Assembly (NCBI GenBank): GCA_013360675.1
Contig: JABWBB010000016.1
Span: forward strand, 1 to 50,637
Direction of reading: 5' to 3'
Length of the DNA stretch: 50,637 nucleotides
Source of the DNA: Phycisphaerales bacterium
Lineage (GTDB): Bacteria; Planctomycetota; Phycisphaerae; Phycisphaerales; UBA1924
Shown here: positions 41,416-48,471 of the stretch, piece after piece
Layout: every line of letters starts with the position of its first letter
Numbering within the stretch: the stretch's first letter is position 1
The notes under the pieces: model-generated
The model's database searches: none
What the model was told of the DNA's origin: nothing
Seen by the model: the letters and a program-made list of their open reading frames with translations, nothing else
Program-made: the position numbers and the translations under genes

Positions 41416-43170
41416 TCATGCATCGGGGGCCGTATTCCACGCTGACAGCATCGCCCCCCCGAACCGAGCCGCGAACCCCCGCTCGTCGCACAGGGGCGAC
41501 GCCGCGACCCGGGCGCGAAGGTCCCGGCGCAGGGCGGCCAGGCGCGGCGGGTCTCCGGCCAGTTCGGCGGCGATGCGTACGTAGGCATCTTCGTCGCGGG
41601 CGATGAGTTCGGGCAGGCCCGCCGCCGAGAGCAGGCTGACCCCCACGCGCTGGGCGTGAACGGCCCCGGCCAGCGTGACCACGGGCACGCCCATCCAGAG
41701 GGCCTCGCAGGTGGTCGTGGTGCCGTGGTAGGGCTGGGTGTCGAGGGCGATGTCGATGCCCGAATACAGGGCCAGGTGTTCGCGCGTGGTCGTGGCGGCG
41801 TGCAGACACTCGACGCGCGAGGGATCGATCCCCTCTTCGGCGAAGGCGCGCTCGAAGAAGGCCCGCACGCCCGGCTCGCGCAGTCCCAGCAGCGATTTCA
41901 GCTTCAGGCGAGAGCCGGGCACCGTGCGCAGCACGCGGGCCCAGAGATTCAGCAGCGGGCGGTTGATCTTCTGCGAGGCGTTGAACGAGCCAAAGACGAC
42001 CCCCTCGTGCGGCGTGAGCGCGGGTTCGGGGGCATCGGTCGGCGGGCGATAGCAGAGAAAACAAGGATCGAGGCGCACCAGTTGCTCGGTGGCGAAGGCC
42101 TCACTGCCCGCGGGGTCGGTGAGCGAATCCACCACGCGCAGGTCGACGGCCCGCAGCCCGGTGGTGTTGGGATAGCCCAGGTACGTCACCTGCAGCGGCG
42201 CGGGCTTGAGCGCCAGCACCAGCAGGCCCGACCCCTGCGTGTGCCCGGCGAGATCGACCAGGATGTCCACGCGGTCGTCGGCGATCATCGCGGCGATCTG
42301 CAGCGGCGTCTTGCCGTGACACTCGCGCCACAGCCCGAACTTCGGGCGGAGGCGCGCCGTGGTGGCATCGGCGTGCATGCTGGTGAAGTAGGCGACGCTC
42401 TCGAACGCGCCGGGGTCGAGGTGCTCGATCAGCGGCTCGAGAAAAAAGGCGACCGAGTGTGTGCGCAGGTCGGGCGAGAGAAACCCGATGCGGAGCCTTC
42501 CCGCGCGCCCGCGCGTCACGCGCGGCACGGGCCGATGGGGGGGAACGTCGCGCTCGAGCAGTTCGCCATAGCGACGGTGCACGCGCAGCGATTCCGCCGG
42601 ATCGGTGCCGGGGGCGTAGTTGAGCGCCGAGGCCAGGGCCGCGATCACGTTGTCGTGCTCGGCGCATGTGACCATCGCCGTGCGCAGCGCCTCGATCGCC
42701 CGCGCCGGCTCGCACAGCGACAGCAGTGCGCCCGCATACGTCACCACGATCTGCGCGTCCATCCCGCGGGTCAGGGCGGCTTCGCAGTGCGTCAGCGCAT
42801 CGGCGGCGCGGTAGTCGTCGAGCAGCGCATTGGCCAGCGCCAACCGCAGCGGGGCATCCGCGGGCGACTGCGACACGCCGCGTTCGAGCAGCGACCGAGC
42901 TTCGGCCCCGCGTCCGCTCCCCTGCAGCGCATGGGCGGCGTGATACACCAGCGATGCATCGCCCGGGCGCAGCTCGCACGCCCGAAGGCCATAGTGGGCG
43001 GCCTGCTCGAATCGCCCCAGCCGGGTCAGCGCCAGGCACAGCATTCCCGCGACGTCCGCGTCGCCCGGGTGCGTGCGGGCCAGCCCCTGCAGCAGGGCCA
43101 GGGCTGAGTCGGCCCGCCCCGTGCCCAGCATCTGGGCGGCTTTCTCGATCTTGGCCTGCACCGCGCTCAT
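41416..43170 (-). CDS. TPR protein with O-GlcNAc-transferase-like (GT41) domain
   Basis: The start is supported by GGAGG five bases upstream. Residues 1-200 are TPR repeats (ADSALALLQGLARTHPGDADV, GRFEQAAHYGLRACELRPGDASL...). Residues 225-580 carry the SPINDLY/OGT catalytic landmarks: RIGFLSPDLRTHSVAFFLEP, DILVDLAGHTQGSGLLVLAL, QVTYLGYPNTTG, FGSFNASQKINRPLL and DTQPYHGTTTTCEALWMGVPVV. Members transfer GlcNAc or fucose to Ser/Thr of proteins. The acceptor here is unknown. There is no signal peptide, so action would be cytoplasmic. It is the first gene of a run with coaD and the MBL-fold gene. Confidence 0.88.
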   Translation of the reverse strand: MSAVQAKIEKAAQMLGTGRADSALALLQGLARTHPGDADVAGMLCLALTRLGRFEQAAHYGLRACELRPGDASLVYHAAHALQGSGRGAEARSLLERGVSQSPADAPLRLALANALLDDYRAADALTHCEAALTRGMDAQIVVTYAGALLSLCEPARAIEALRTAMVTCAEHDNVIAALASALNYAPGTDPAESLRVHRRYGELLERDVPPHRPVPRVTRGRAGRLRIGFLSPDLRTHSVAFFLEPLIEHLDPGAFESVAYFTSMHADATTARLRPKFGLWRECHGKTPLQIAAMIADDRVDILVDLAGHTQGSGLLVLALKPAPLQVTYLGYPNTTGLRAVDLRVVDSLTDPAGSEAFATEQLVRLDPCFLCYRPPTDAPEPALTPHEGVVFGSFNASQKINRPLLNLWARVLRTVPGSRLKLKSLLGLREPGVRAFFERAFAEEGIDPSRVECLHAATTTREHLALYSGIDIALDTQPYHGTTTTCEALWMGVPVVTLAGAVHAQRVGVSLLSAAGLPELIARDEDAYVRIAAELAGDPPRLAALRRDLRARVAASPLCDERGFAARFGGAMLSAWNTAPDA

Positions 43171-43258
43171 TCAGCCTCCGCGGGCGATCGTGAAACACGG
43201 CGCGTCGCCCGGCGAACAATACCGCGGGCGCACGCCGCGCCCAAATGGGGGTGTGATC

Positions 43259-44161
43259 ATGCCGGTCTCACGCAGCCACGCCGCGGTTCTGCTCGGAGTG
43301 GTCGGGGGTTTGATCCTGCCGGCTTTCGGGCAGTCCACGCCGCCCGGAGCGGAGAACCCCGGCCTGCTCGCGGGCCCGTCGCTCGAGCCGGCCAAGGCCA
43401 AGCCCCGCACGATCGTCGAACGCGACTTTGACGGGCGCGTCAAGATCCCCGACACCACGCCCGAACAGGCCGCCTTGGCCCTGCTCGAGATCGACGAAGC
43501 CACGCGCGCCAAGGTCGACCGCGTGCTGACGCGGCGCCTGGCGATCCTGACCGAATTCGTAGGCGAAAACCTCTTTCTGCTCCAGCAGCTCGACACCGCC
43601 GACAAGGCCGGCGACAAGATGGGCACCCTGCTGTTCATCTACAAAGCCGCCCACGAGCTGCGCGGCCTCACCGAGAACGGCACGCTGCAGCACCAGATCG
43701 CACAGACGCTGCCGCGCGACCAGGCCCGCGCGTTCAACGCCATTCTCGCCGAGTTCTGGAAGGCCTATGCCGACGAGGGCGTGAAGTTCCCCAACAAAGA
43801 GGGCAAGCCGCGCGGGCGCGTCGAGGTCGTCATCGAGGCCAAGGCCCAGAGCCTGGGCAAGGAGATCGAGCGGACGCTCCAGTCGATGGTCAGTTCGGGC
43901 GATCTCATCGCGAGTCTGCTGCTCAAGGACATCACGCTGCGCCCCGACCAGCGCGCCCGCGTGGCCGACATTCTCGAGATCTACACCCGGCAGGCCAAGG
44001 ACGCCCCCACCGAGAAGCAGAATCAGCAACTCTTCGCCACGCTGCTGACGGCCCTCGACAAGGCCCAGCAGAAGCAGATGATCGCCAACCTCAAGGCCCT
44101 GATGGGCGAATCGCCCAAGCCCGCGACGCCCGATAAGGCCAAGGCCCCCGCCGCGAAGTAA
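43259..44161 (+). CDS. Secreted helical protein of unknown function
   Basis: A 300-residue exported protein (signal MPVSRSHAAVLLGVVGGLILPAFG). The mature part is almost entirely charged helix (IDEATRAKVDRVLTRRLAILTEFVGENLFLLQQLDTADKAG, PDQRARVADILEIYTRQAKDAPTEKQNQQLF) with an Ala/Lys/Pro tail. It resembles periplasmic helical proteins of the Spy/CpxP sort only in general character. No family is recognised. The ATG at 43259 follows GGGGGTG. Confidence 0.75.
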   Translation: MPVSRSHAAVLLGVVGGLILPAFGQSTPPGAENPGLLAGPSLEPAKAKPRTIVERDFDGRVKIPDTTPEQAALALLEIDEATRAKVDRVLTRRLAILTEFVGENLFLLQQLDTADKAGDKMGTLLFIYKAAHELRGLTENGTLQHQIAQTLPRDQARAFNAILAEFWKAYADEGVKFPNKEGKPRGRVEVVIEAKAQSLGKEIERTLQSMVSSGDLIASLLLKDITLRPDQRARVADILEIYTRQAKDAPTEKQNQQLFATLLTALDKAQQKQMIANLKALMGESPKPATPDKAKAPAAK

Positions 44162-44278
44162 TCCGTGCCCCCCCGCGGGTTCCTCTTGCTCCGGGTGGAA
44201 ACCCCGGTAGGCTGTGAGTCTGTGGGCTGTTTCCGCGGCCCGGGTATGACGGTGGGAGAGAGCAGAGGAGAGACCTTC

Positions 44279-44929
44279 ATGAAACGTGCAATCTGTGTGG
44301 CGGCGCTGCTGGGCGTCGGTACCTTGGCCGCGCCCGCGATGGGCGGCGGCGTTGAGTGGATCGACTGGACCGTGGGCACCAACGACTACCCGTCTTCCGT
44401 GGTGGTCGGGCAGTTCGGCGGCCCGTTCACCGGCATCGGGGCCACCTACACCGGCGGGGCGGAGAACTACCAGACCAATGGCGGCAACTACTACTGGACC
44501 CCGCTCTCCACCTACACCAACTTCGCGGTCAGCAACGCGCCCGGCTCCCCCGACGACATCGAACTCTCCCACTGGAACGTCACCCACACCGTCACCTTCA
44601 CCCAGCCCGTGACCAACCCCTTCATGGCCATCAGCAGCCTCGGGTCGCCCACCACCTTCACCACGTGGACCTTCAACGCCCCCTTCGCCATTCTCTCGTC
44701 GGGCGCGGGCTACTTCGGTACCGGACCCCTCGTTCAGGGCCCCAACAACAGCCTCGTCGGCGCCGAGGGCAACGGCGTGCTCGAGTTCCAGGGCACGTTC
44801 ACCAGCATCAGCTGGACGGTGCTCCACGGCGAGAACTTCGCCGCGTTTACGGTGGGCATCATCCCCGCGCCCGGCGCCGCGTCGCTGCTGGGGCTGGGCG
44901 CTCTCGCCGCCACGCGACGGCGTCGCTGA
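44279..44929 (+). CDS. Secreted protein with PAP-type C-terminal sorting signal
   Basis: The ATG follows GAGGAG by eight bases. The 216-residue protein has a signal peptide (MKRAICVAALLGVGTLAAPAMG), a beta-rich Thr/Asn/Gly-rich body (TYTGGAENYQTNGGNYYWTP) and ends IIPAPGAA, a hydrophobic stretch and RRRR. This is the same variant sorting signal as in the gene at 12390. It is expected to be exported and anchored or released by an exosortase-type enzyme. The body matches no family I can name. Confidence 0.8.
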   Translation: MKRAICVAALLGVGTLAAPAMGGGVEWIDWTVGTNDYPSSVVVGQFGGPFTGIGATYTGGAENYQTNGGNYYWTPLSTYTNFAVSNAPGSPDDIELSHWNVTHTVTFTQPVTNPFMAISSLGSPTTFTTWTFNAPFAILSSGAGYFGTGPLVQGPNNSLVGAEGNGVLEFQGTFTSISWTVLHGENFAAFTVGIIPAPGAASLLGLGALAATRRRR

Positions 44930-44994
44930 TTCAACTCGCAAGCCTTCACCCAAACCTAAGTACACCCGAGCGACCTGTCTCTTCAAACGGCATC

Positions 44995-45015
44995 GTGCAC
45001 TTCCACAAAGTGCAC
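44995..45015. terminator. Hairpin between convergent genes
   Basis: GTGCACTT (44995-45002) and AAGTGCAC (45008-45015) form a perfect 8-bp stem with a 5-base loop, between the 3' ends of the genes at 44279 and 45028. There is no T-tract, so termination is only inferred from position. Confidence 0.4.
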
Positions 45016-45027
45016 TCTCGGGCACGA

Positions 45028-45660
45028 TCACGGCACGTCGTGATTAAGGCTTGTGGACCTGCTGATACGTTCAAGTATTTCAAAGCGAGCCTTCACTGTC
45101 ACGGCTTCGGGTGAATCGGGGCCGAGGATCTCGAGCATTTTTCCATGTGCCCAGTGCCGCCCACGCGCAAGTCGAACATACGCCGATGGAATGAACTCTT
45201 CTGGGTCTACGCCCAAGTCGCGCCGCATGGAATGCATGCCACCCGCCAGGATTGCATCGACACGATCGAGTAGTCTGAGCTTCTCTTCGTTTTCCGCGTA
45301 TTCTGTGCACAGGCGAAGGGCGGTGTCGATTGCCCGCAGCGGCTCAGTTACCTTCTCAATGACGATACCCTCGAATCCGATCGTGGAGTACGTTGCGTCG
45401 CTCTCGCGGTACGTCAACGCCAATAACCGAGCCCGGTCGCTGGCGCGTAGGGCTTCACAGAGCGAGAGCACGCCATCACAGCATTCGTCGATCCGAGGCG
45501 TCGACCAGAATAACTCCGCGGCATGTCGCGCCCGTGCCTGGGCATCAGCCTCGCTTGCCGCCAAAGAAGCATCGCCAGACTGGCCATTCGGACGCTCGAC
45601 GCATGAAACGACTACGAGAGCAAGGACGATCATCAGTCCGCGATCAACAAAGTACCGCAT
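45028..45660 (-). CDS. Lipoprotein of unknown function
   Basis: A 210-residue protein with a lipoprotein signal (MRYFVDRGLMIVLALVVVSC). The mature region has helical character and two Cys blocks (RIDECCDGVLSLCEAL, ALRLCTEYAENEEKLRLL). No family is recognised. The ATG follows GGAGAT. Composition is less GC-rich than most of the window, similar to the adjacent FG-GAP/dockerin gene, which may mark a shared acquired segment. Confidence 0.72.
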   Translation of the reverse strand: MRYFVDRGLMIVLALVVVSCVERPNGQSGDASLAASEADAQARARHAAELFWSTPRIDECCDGVLSLCEALRASDRARLLALTYRESDATYSTIGFEGIVIEKVTEPLRAIDTALRLCTEYAENEEKLRLLDRVDAILAGGMHSMRRDLGVDPEEFIPSAYVRLARGRHWAHGKMLEILGPDSPEAVTVKARFEILERISRSTSLNHDVP

Positions 45661-45682
45661 ACAGGATCTCCGCGGATAAAAC

Positions 45683-45710
45683 CGCGGGAATGACGCGGGT
45701 CATTCCCGCG
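45683..45710 (-). terminator. Rho-independent terminator of the FG-GAP/dockerin gene
   Basis: CGCGGGAATGAC (45683-45694) and GTCATTCCCGCG (45699-45710) form a perfect 12-bp stem with a 4-base loop. On the minus strand it is followed by GGTTTTATCC. It lies 28 bases after the stop of the gene at 45738. Confidence 0.85.
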
Positions 45711-45737
45711 AATAAAATAGCGTACCGATAACAACCA

Positions 45738-46760
45738 TCACCGGACTGACGGCCTTGGCATGCACTTCTTGATGCACTTGGCGCACTTCGCCGTCACGCC
45801 TGCGGCTTGATCCACACAGCTCTCGAGCGCCGGTCGTTCACGCGTTTCAAGACATTCATGGAACTCGAGGCTGCAGGTGTTGGGAAACAACGCCTCGCAC
45901 TCCGCCCAAATGCGGTCCCGAACGCCAACACAGTTCTCCGCCGCCTTCTTCCACGACGACGCGCACTTGATTGAGCACCACGCGCACCCCGCCAATCCCA
46001 TTTGTACCGGCTGGAACTGTGCTGGTGTATCAATGCCCGGCCACGCAGGGTCATCGATCATCCACTCCCCGGTTTGGATGAGCATCACGAGGCTCGCCTC
46101 CGCAGAAGGTGCCGAAGCGATTCCAATACGGTCCATCAGTTCTATGGCATCGACAATGTCAACCACGCCATCCTTGTTCACATCGAGATCGTAGGGATCG
46201 TCAGTCGTGCCCGAAGCGATGTTGGCCAGAAGCAACAGGACGTCATTCATGTCGATGATCTTGTTTCCGTCCTGATCACCCAGGAGCTTGAAGTGCTCGG
46301 GCGCTATCGCCGCTCCGGGGATCTCCTTGATGTATGCGATCTCGATTCCGGTCGCACCCGAATAGACGCGGACGATACCCACACCATCGTCGTGGGCGCC
46401 CAGGGGAATCACGGAAGCAACCGCCAAGTCATTCACACCATCCGCGTTGAAATCCCCCGCGGGCATGATGGCCGCGCCGAACATAGTCTCGGTGATCGAC
46501 GGAAACAAAACAAGAAGAAGCGCATGGTCGGTTCCTGATCGCACCTCCACCTGCACGAAGTGCCCGTTCGAGTCCCAATGCGCGATGCCCAGATCGCCCG
46601 TGCCATCGTTATTGATATCGCCAATGCTCGAAGCCAATGAGCCAGAAATAGCGACAGGTGATGGCCCGCTGCAGTCTTGGATGTTCTGTGCCAATGCCTG
46701 TGAAACGAGCGTCGCCGTCGACAGGGCGGCGTTACGAATCAGGTTCCTGAACATTGTCAT
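45738..46760 (-). CDS. Secreted FG-GAP protein with internal dockerin and Cys-rich C-terminus
   Basis: A 340-residue exported protein. FG-GAP-like repeats come first (SSIGDINNDGTGDLGIAHWDSNG, PAGDFNADGVNDLAVAS). A dockerin-like EF-hand pair follows (LLGDQDGNKIIDMNDVLLLLAN; DVNKDGVVDIVDAIELMDRIG). The last 80 residues hold eleven Cys (GCAWCSIKC...CAKCIKKC), probably a disulfide-bonded domain I do not recognise. The dockerin is internal, not terminal. The ATG at 46760 has GGAGG six bases upstream, and this site adjoins a 14-bp tandem repeat. Composition is lower in GC than the window's bulk. Confidence 0.82.
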   Translation of the reverse strand: MTMFRNLIRNAALSTATLVSQALAQNIQDCSGPSPVAISGSLASSIGDINNDGTGDLGIAHWDSNGHFVQVEVRSGTDHALLLVLFPSITETMFGAAIMPAGDFNADGVNDLAVASVIPLGAHDDGVGIVRVYSGATGIEIAYIKEIPGAAIAPEHFKLLGDQDGNKIIDMNDVLLLLANIASGTTDDPYDLDVNKDGVVDIVDAIELMDRIGIASAPSAEASLVMLIQTGEWMIDDPAWPGIDTPAQFQPVQMGLAGCAWCSIKCASSWKKAAENCVGVRDRIWAECEALFPNTCSLEFHECLETRERPALESCVDQAAGVTAKCAKCIKKCMPRPSVR

Positions 46761-46771
46761 GTGAGACCTCC

Positions 46772-46823
46772 GACTGGAGGCCTCGGACTGGAGGCCTCGG
46801 ACTGGAGGCCTCGGACTAGAGGC
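46772..46823. repeat. 14-bp tandem repeat in the leader of the FG-GAP/dockerin gene
   Basis: GACTGGAGGCCTCG occurs three times in perfect tandem (46772-46813) plus a partial fourth copy. The ribosome-binding site (complement of 46767-46771) is the degenerate next unit. Each unit contains GAGGCCTC, a palindrome, and on the minus strand a GAGG core. The rest of the gap up to 47094 shows no convincing gene. Confidence 0.88.
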
Positions 46824-47094
46824 ACAAAATACGCATTACGGCAGAATGTGTCAAATCAAGGGACTTGAGTCACAAATAGTCGCCGTTGATACCCGCCATC
46901 GGTACCACAGGAACTCAATTCCTTATTCATTCGCATGGTTTGCAGCGCACACCAAAGCGCCTCGGCCGCCGTGACGCAGGCCCGACGATGACGATGTGCG
47001 GCTCGGGTGCCCTCCGCCCGAAGCCGTGTGCGTTGGCGAAAAGATCACGTACGATCAGGTGTTCCGCGGTGGGTGACGGTCAACAATCTCCCAG

Positions 47095-47328
47095 ATGACA
47101 CGCCACGATGACGAGATCGACGAAGGCCCGACACCCGAGGATGTCGCCCGCTTTGATTCGGTGACGCGCACCTGCCCCGGGTGCAAGGAAGAGGTCTACG
47201 ACGACACGGCGGTCTGCTGGCAGTGCGGGCGCGCCCTCGACGCCGAGGGCGACGCGAAGACCCCGATGTGGATCTACGTCGCCGCGACGATCGCGATGGC
47301 GGCGATCGTGATCATCATCATTTTCTAG
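47095..47328 (+). CDS. Small zinc-ribbon membrane protein
   Basis: A 77-residue protein: an acidic N-terminus (MTRHDDEIDEGPTPEDVARFDS), a zinc ribbon CPGCKEEVYDDTAVCWQC (residues 27-44) with two Cys pairs, and one C-terminal membrane helix (MWIYVAATIAMAAIVIIIIF). The ribbon is therefore probably cytoplasmic and tail-anchored. Function is unknown. It ends 25 bases from the convergent lipoprotein gene. Confidence 0.75.
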   Translation: MTRHDDEIDEGPTPEDVARFDSVTRTCPGCKEEVYDDTAVCWQCGRALDAEGDAKTPMWIYVAATIAMAAIVIIIIF

Positions 47329-47353
47329 CAGGGCGATCGAGCGGTCGCGGCGT

Positions 47354-47794
47354 TCACCCCGGTGACAGCTCGACGGGCGCGCCGAACGAGACCGTCGGCT
47401 CGACGATCTCGGCCTCGAGCAGCGTCTGCGAGATCGTGCCCGGGGGCACATAAACCACCGTGCCGCTGACGATCAGTCGCGCCCCCGCGGGGATGGGCGA
47501 CGTGAACGCCGCGGGAAGCACGATCGTCGCCGTGCCGTAGCGGTTGAGGGTGGTCTGCGCCGAACGGACGCCCTCGAACTCGGGCCCCCCCTCGACGCGC
47601 ACGCTGTAGCGCACGTCGCGCAGGGGCACGGCCTTGGGCCCGGTGTTCGCCGCATTGAGCGTGATGTTGACGACCGTGCCCGCGTCGCTCTGCGCGCCGA
47701 CGGCGGCGTGCGCGACCGTCAGTTTCGGCGAGGGGTGCGATGAACACCCGCCCAGCACACCAACCGCCAACGCCAGCAGGATGAATCGTTTCAT
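47354..47794 (-). CDS. Lipoprotein, LEA14/WHy-like fold possible
   Basis: A 146-residue lipoprotein (MKRFILLALAVGVLGGCSS; lipobox LGGC). The mature part is beta-rich, with VNITLNAANTGPKAVPLRDVRYSVRVEGGPEF resembling WHy/LEA14 domains (N-x-G-x-V/L-P-L-R pattern); this match is by eye only. Its role is unknown. It lies 38 bases downstream of the DUF5658-like gene on the same strand. Confidence 0.7.
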   Translation of the reverse strand: MKRFILLALAVGVLGGCSSHPSPKLTVAHAAVGAQSDAGTVVNITLNAANTGPKAVPLRDVRYSVRVEGGPEFEGVRSAQTTLNRYGTATIVLPAAFTSPIPAGARLIVSGTVVYVPPGTISQTLLEAEIVEPTVSFGAPVELSPG

Positions 47795-47832
47795 GCCGCC
47801 TCAGTGTACGTCGGGGCGACACGCACGGACGC

Positions 47833-48351
47833 TCAGGGGTCCATCGTGACCCAGCGGGGGTCGTCCGCGGCGGCCATCGCGCTCACCTCGGGGGTCAGCT
47901 CGGCCATCCCGTCGCTGTACCGCGTCCAGTGCATCGTGAGGGCCGCCATGACCAGGAAACACGTCCAGGCGGCCACCTCGGCGTGCCGTCGCTTGCGAGC
48001 CATGTACAGCACCGACACGCAGAACAGGATCGTGCCGAGCTTGAAGAGCACCACCGGCAGCGGTGATTGGCCTTCCATGAGAGCCCTGGCCAGGGGATTG
48101 ACCTCGATCATCCCCACGCTGCGCACGAACTGGAGCGTCATGTCGAGATCACCAAGCCCCATCAGGGCGGTGGCCGACAGCAGCATGTTCATGCGAAGCG
48201 CCCTGGCCCCCGGGGTGAGCGTGCCCCGCAGGTGCAGCAGCCCCGGCCCTGGCCCCTGGCCAAGATCCGGTTCCCGTCCGCCCAGCATGCCAAGCATCCG
48301 GTGCATCACTCTGGGTCTATCGAACCACCAGCCCCGGCGTTGCATGGGCAT
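47833..48351 (-). CDS. DUF5658-like integral membrane protein
   Basis: A 172-residue membrane protein. After a basic N-terminal region it has GDLDMTLQFVRSVGMIEVNPLARALME, matching the D...T...G..E.NPL pattern of DUF5658-like proteins, then hydrophobic helices (LPVVLFKLGTILFCVSVLYMA, AAWTCFLVMAALTMHWTRY). Function is unknown. Two starts are possible (48351 and 48345), with AAGGG just upstream. It is divergent from the PQQ-propeller gene. Confidence 0.7.
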   Translation of the reverse strand: MPMQRRGWWFDRPRVMHRMLGMLGGREPDLGQGPGPGLLHLRGTLTPGARALRMNMLLSATALMGLGDLDMTLQFVRSVGMIEVNPLARALMEGQSPLPVVLFKLGTILFCVSVLYMARKRRHAEVAAWTCFLVMAALTMHWTRYSDGMAELTPEVSAMAAADDPRWVTMDP

Positions 48352-48471
48352 GGTCCCTTCAACCCATTACCATGTCCGTGCGTATCGAGCATGGCGGCTG
48401 GGCCGTCCGTATCGACGCGGGCCCAAGCACCGCGACGCACGCGGGCGTTGCCGCGGGCCGATGGGTGTGGC

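Noticed and set aside
46772..46823. Tandem repeats considered as a CRISPR array
   Set aside because: The units are 14 bp and contiguous, without spacers.
46886..47098. A short open frame upstream of the small zinc-ribbon gene
   Set aside because: No ribosome-binding site, no coding character, and it overlaps the next gene's start.
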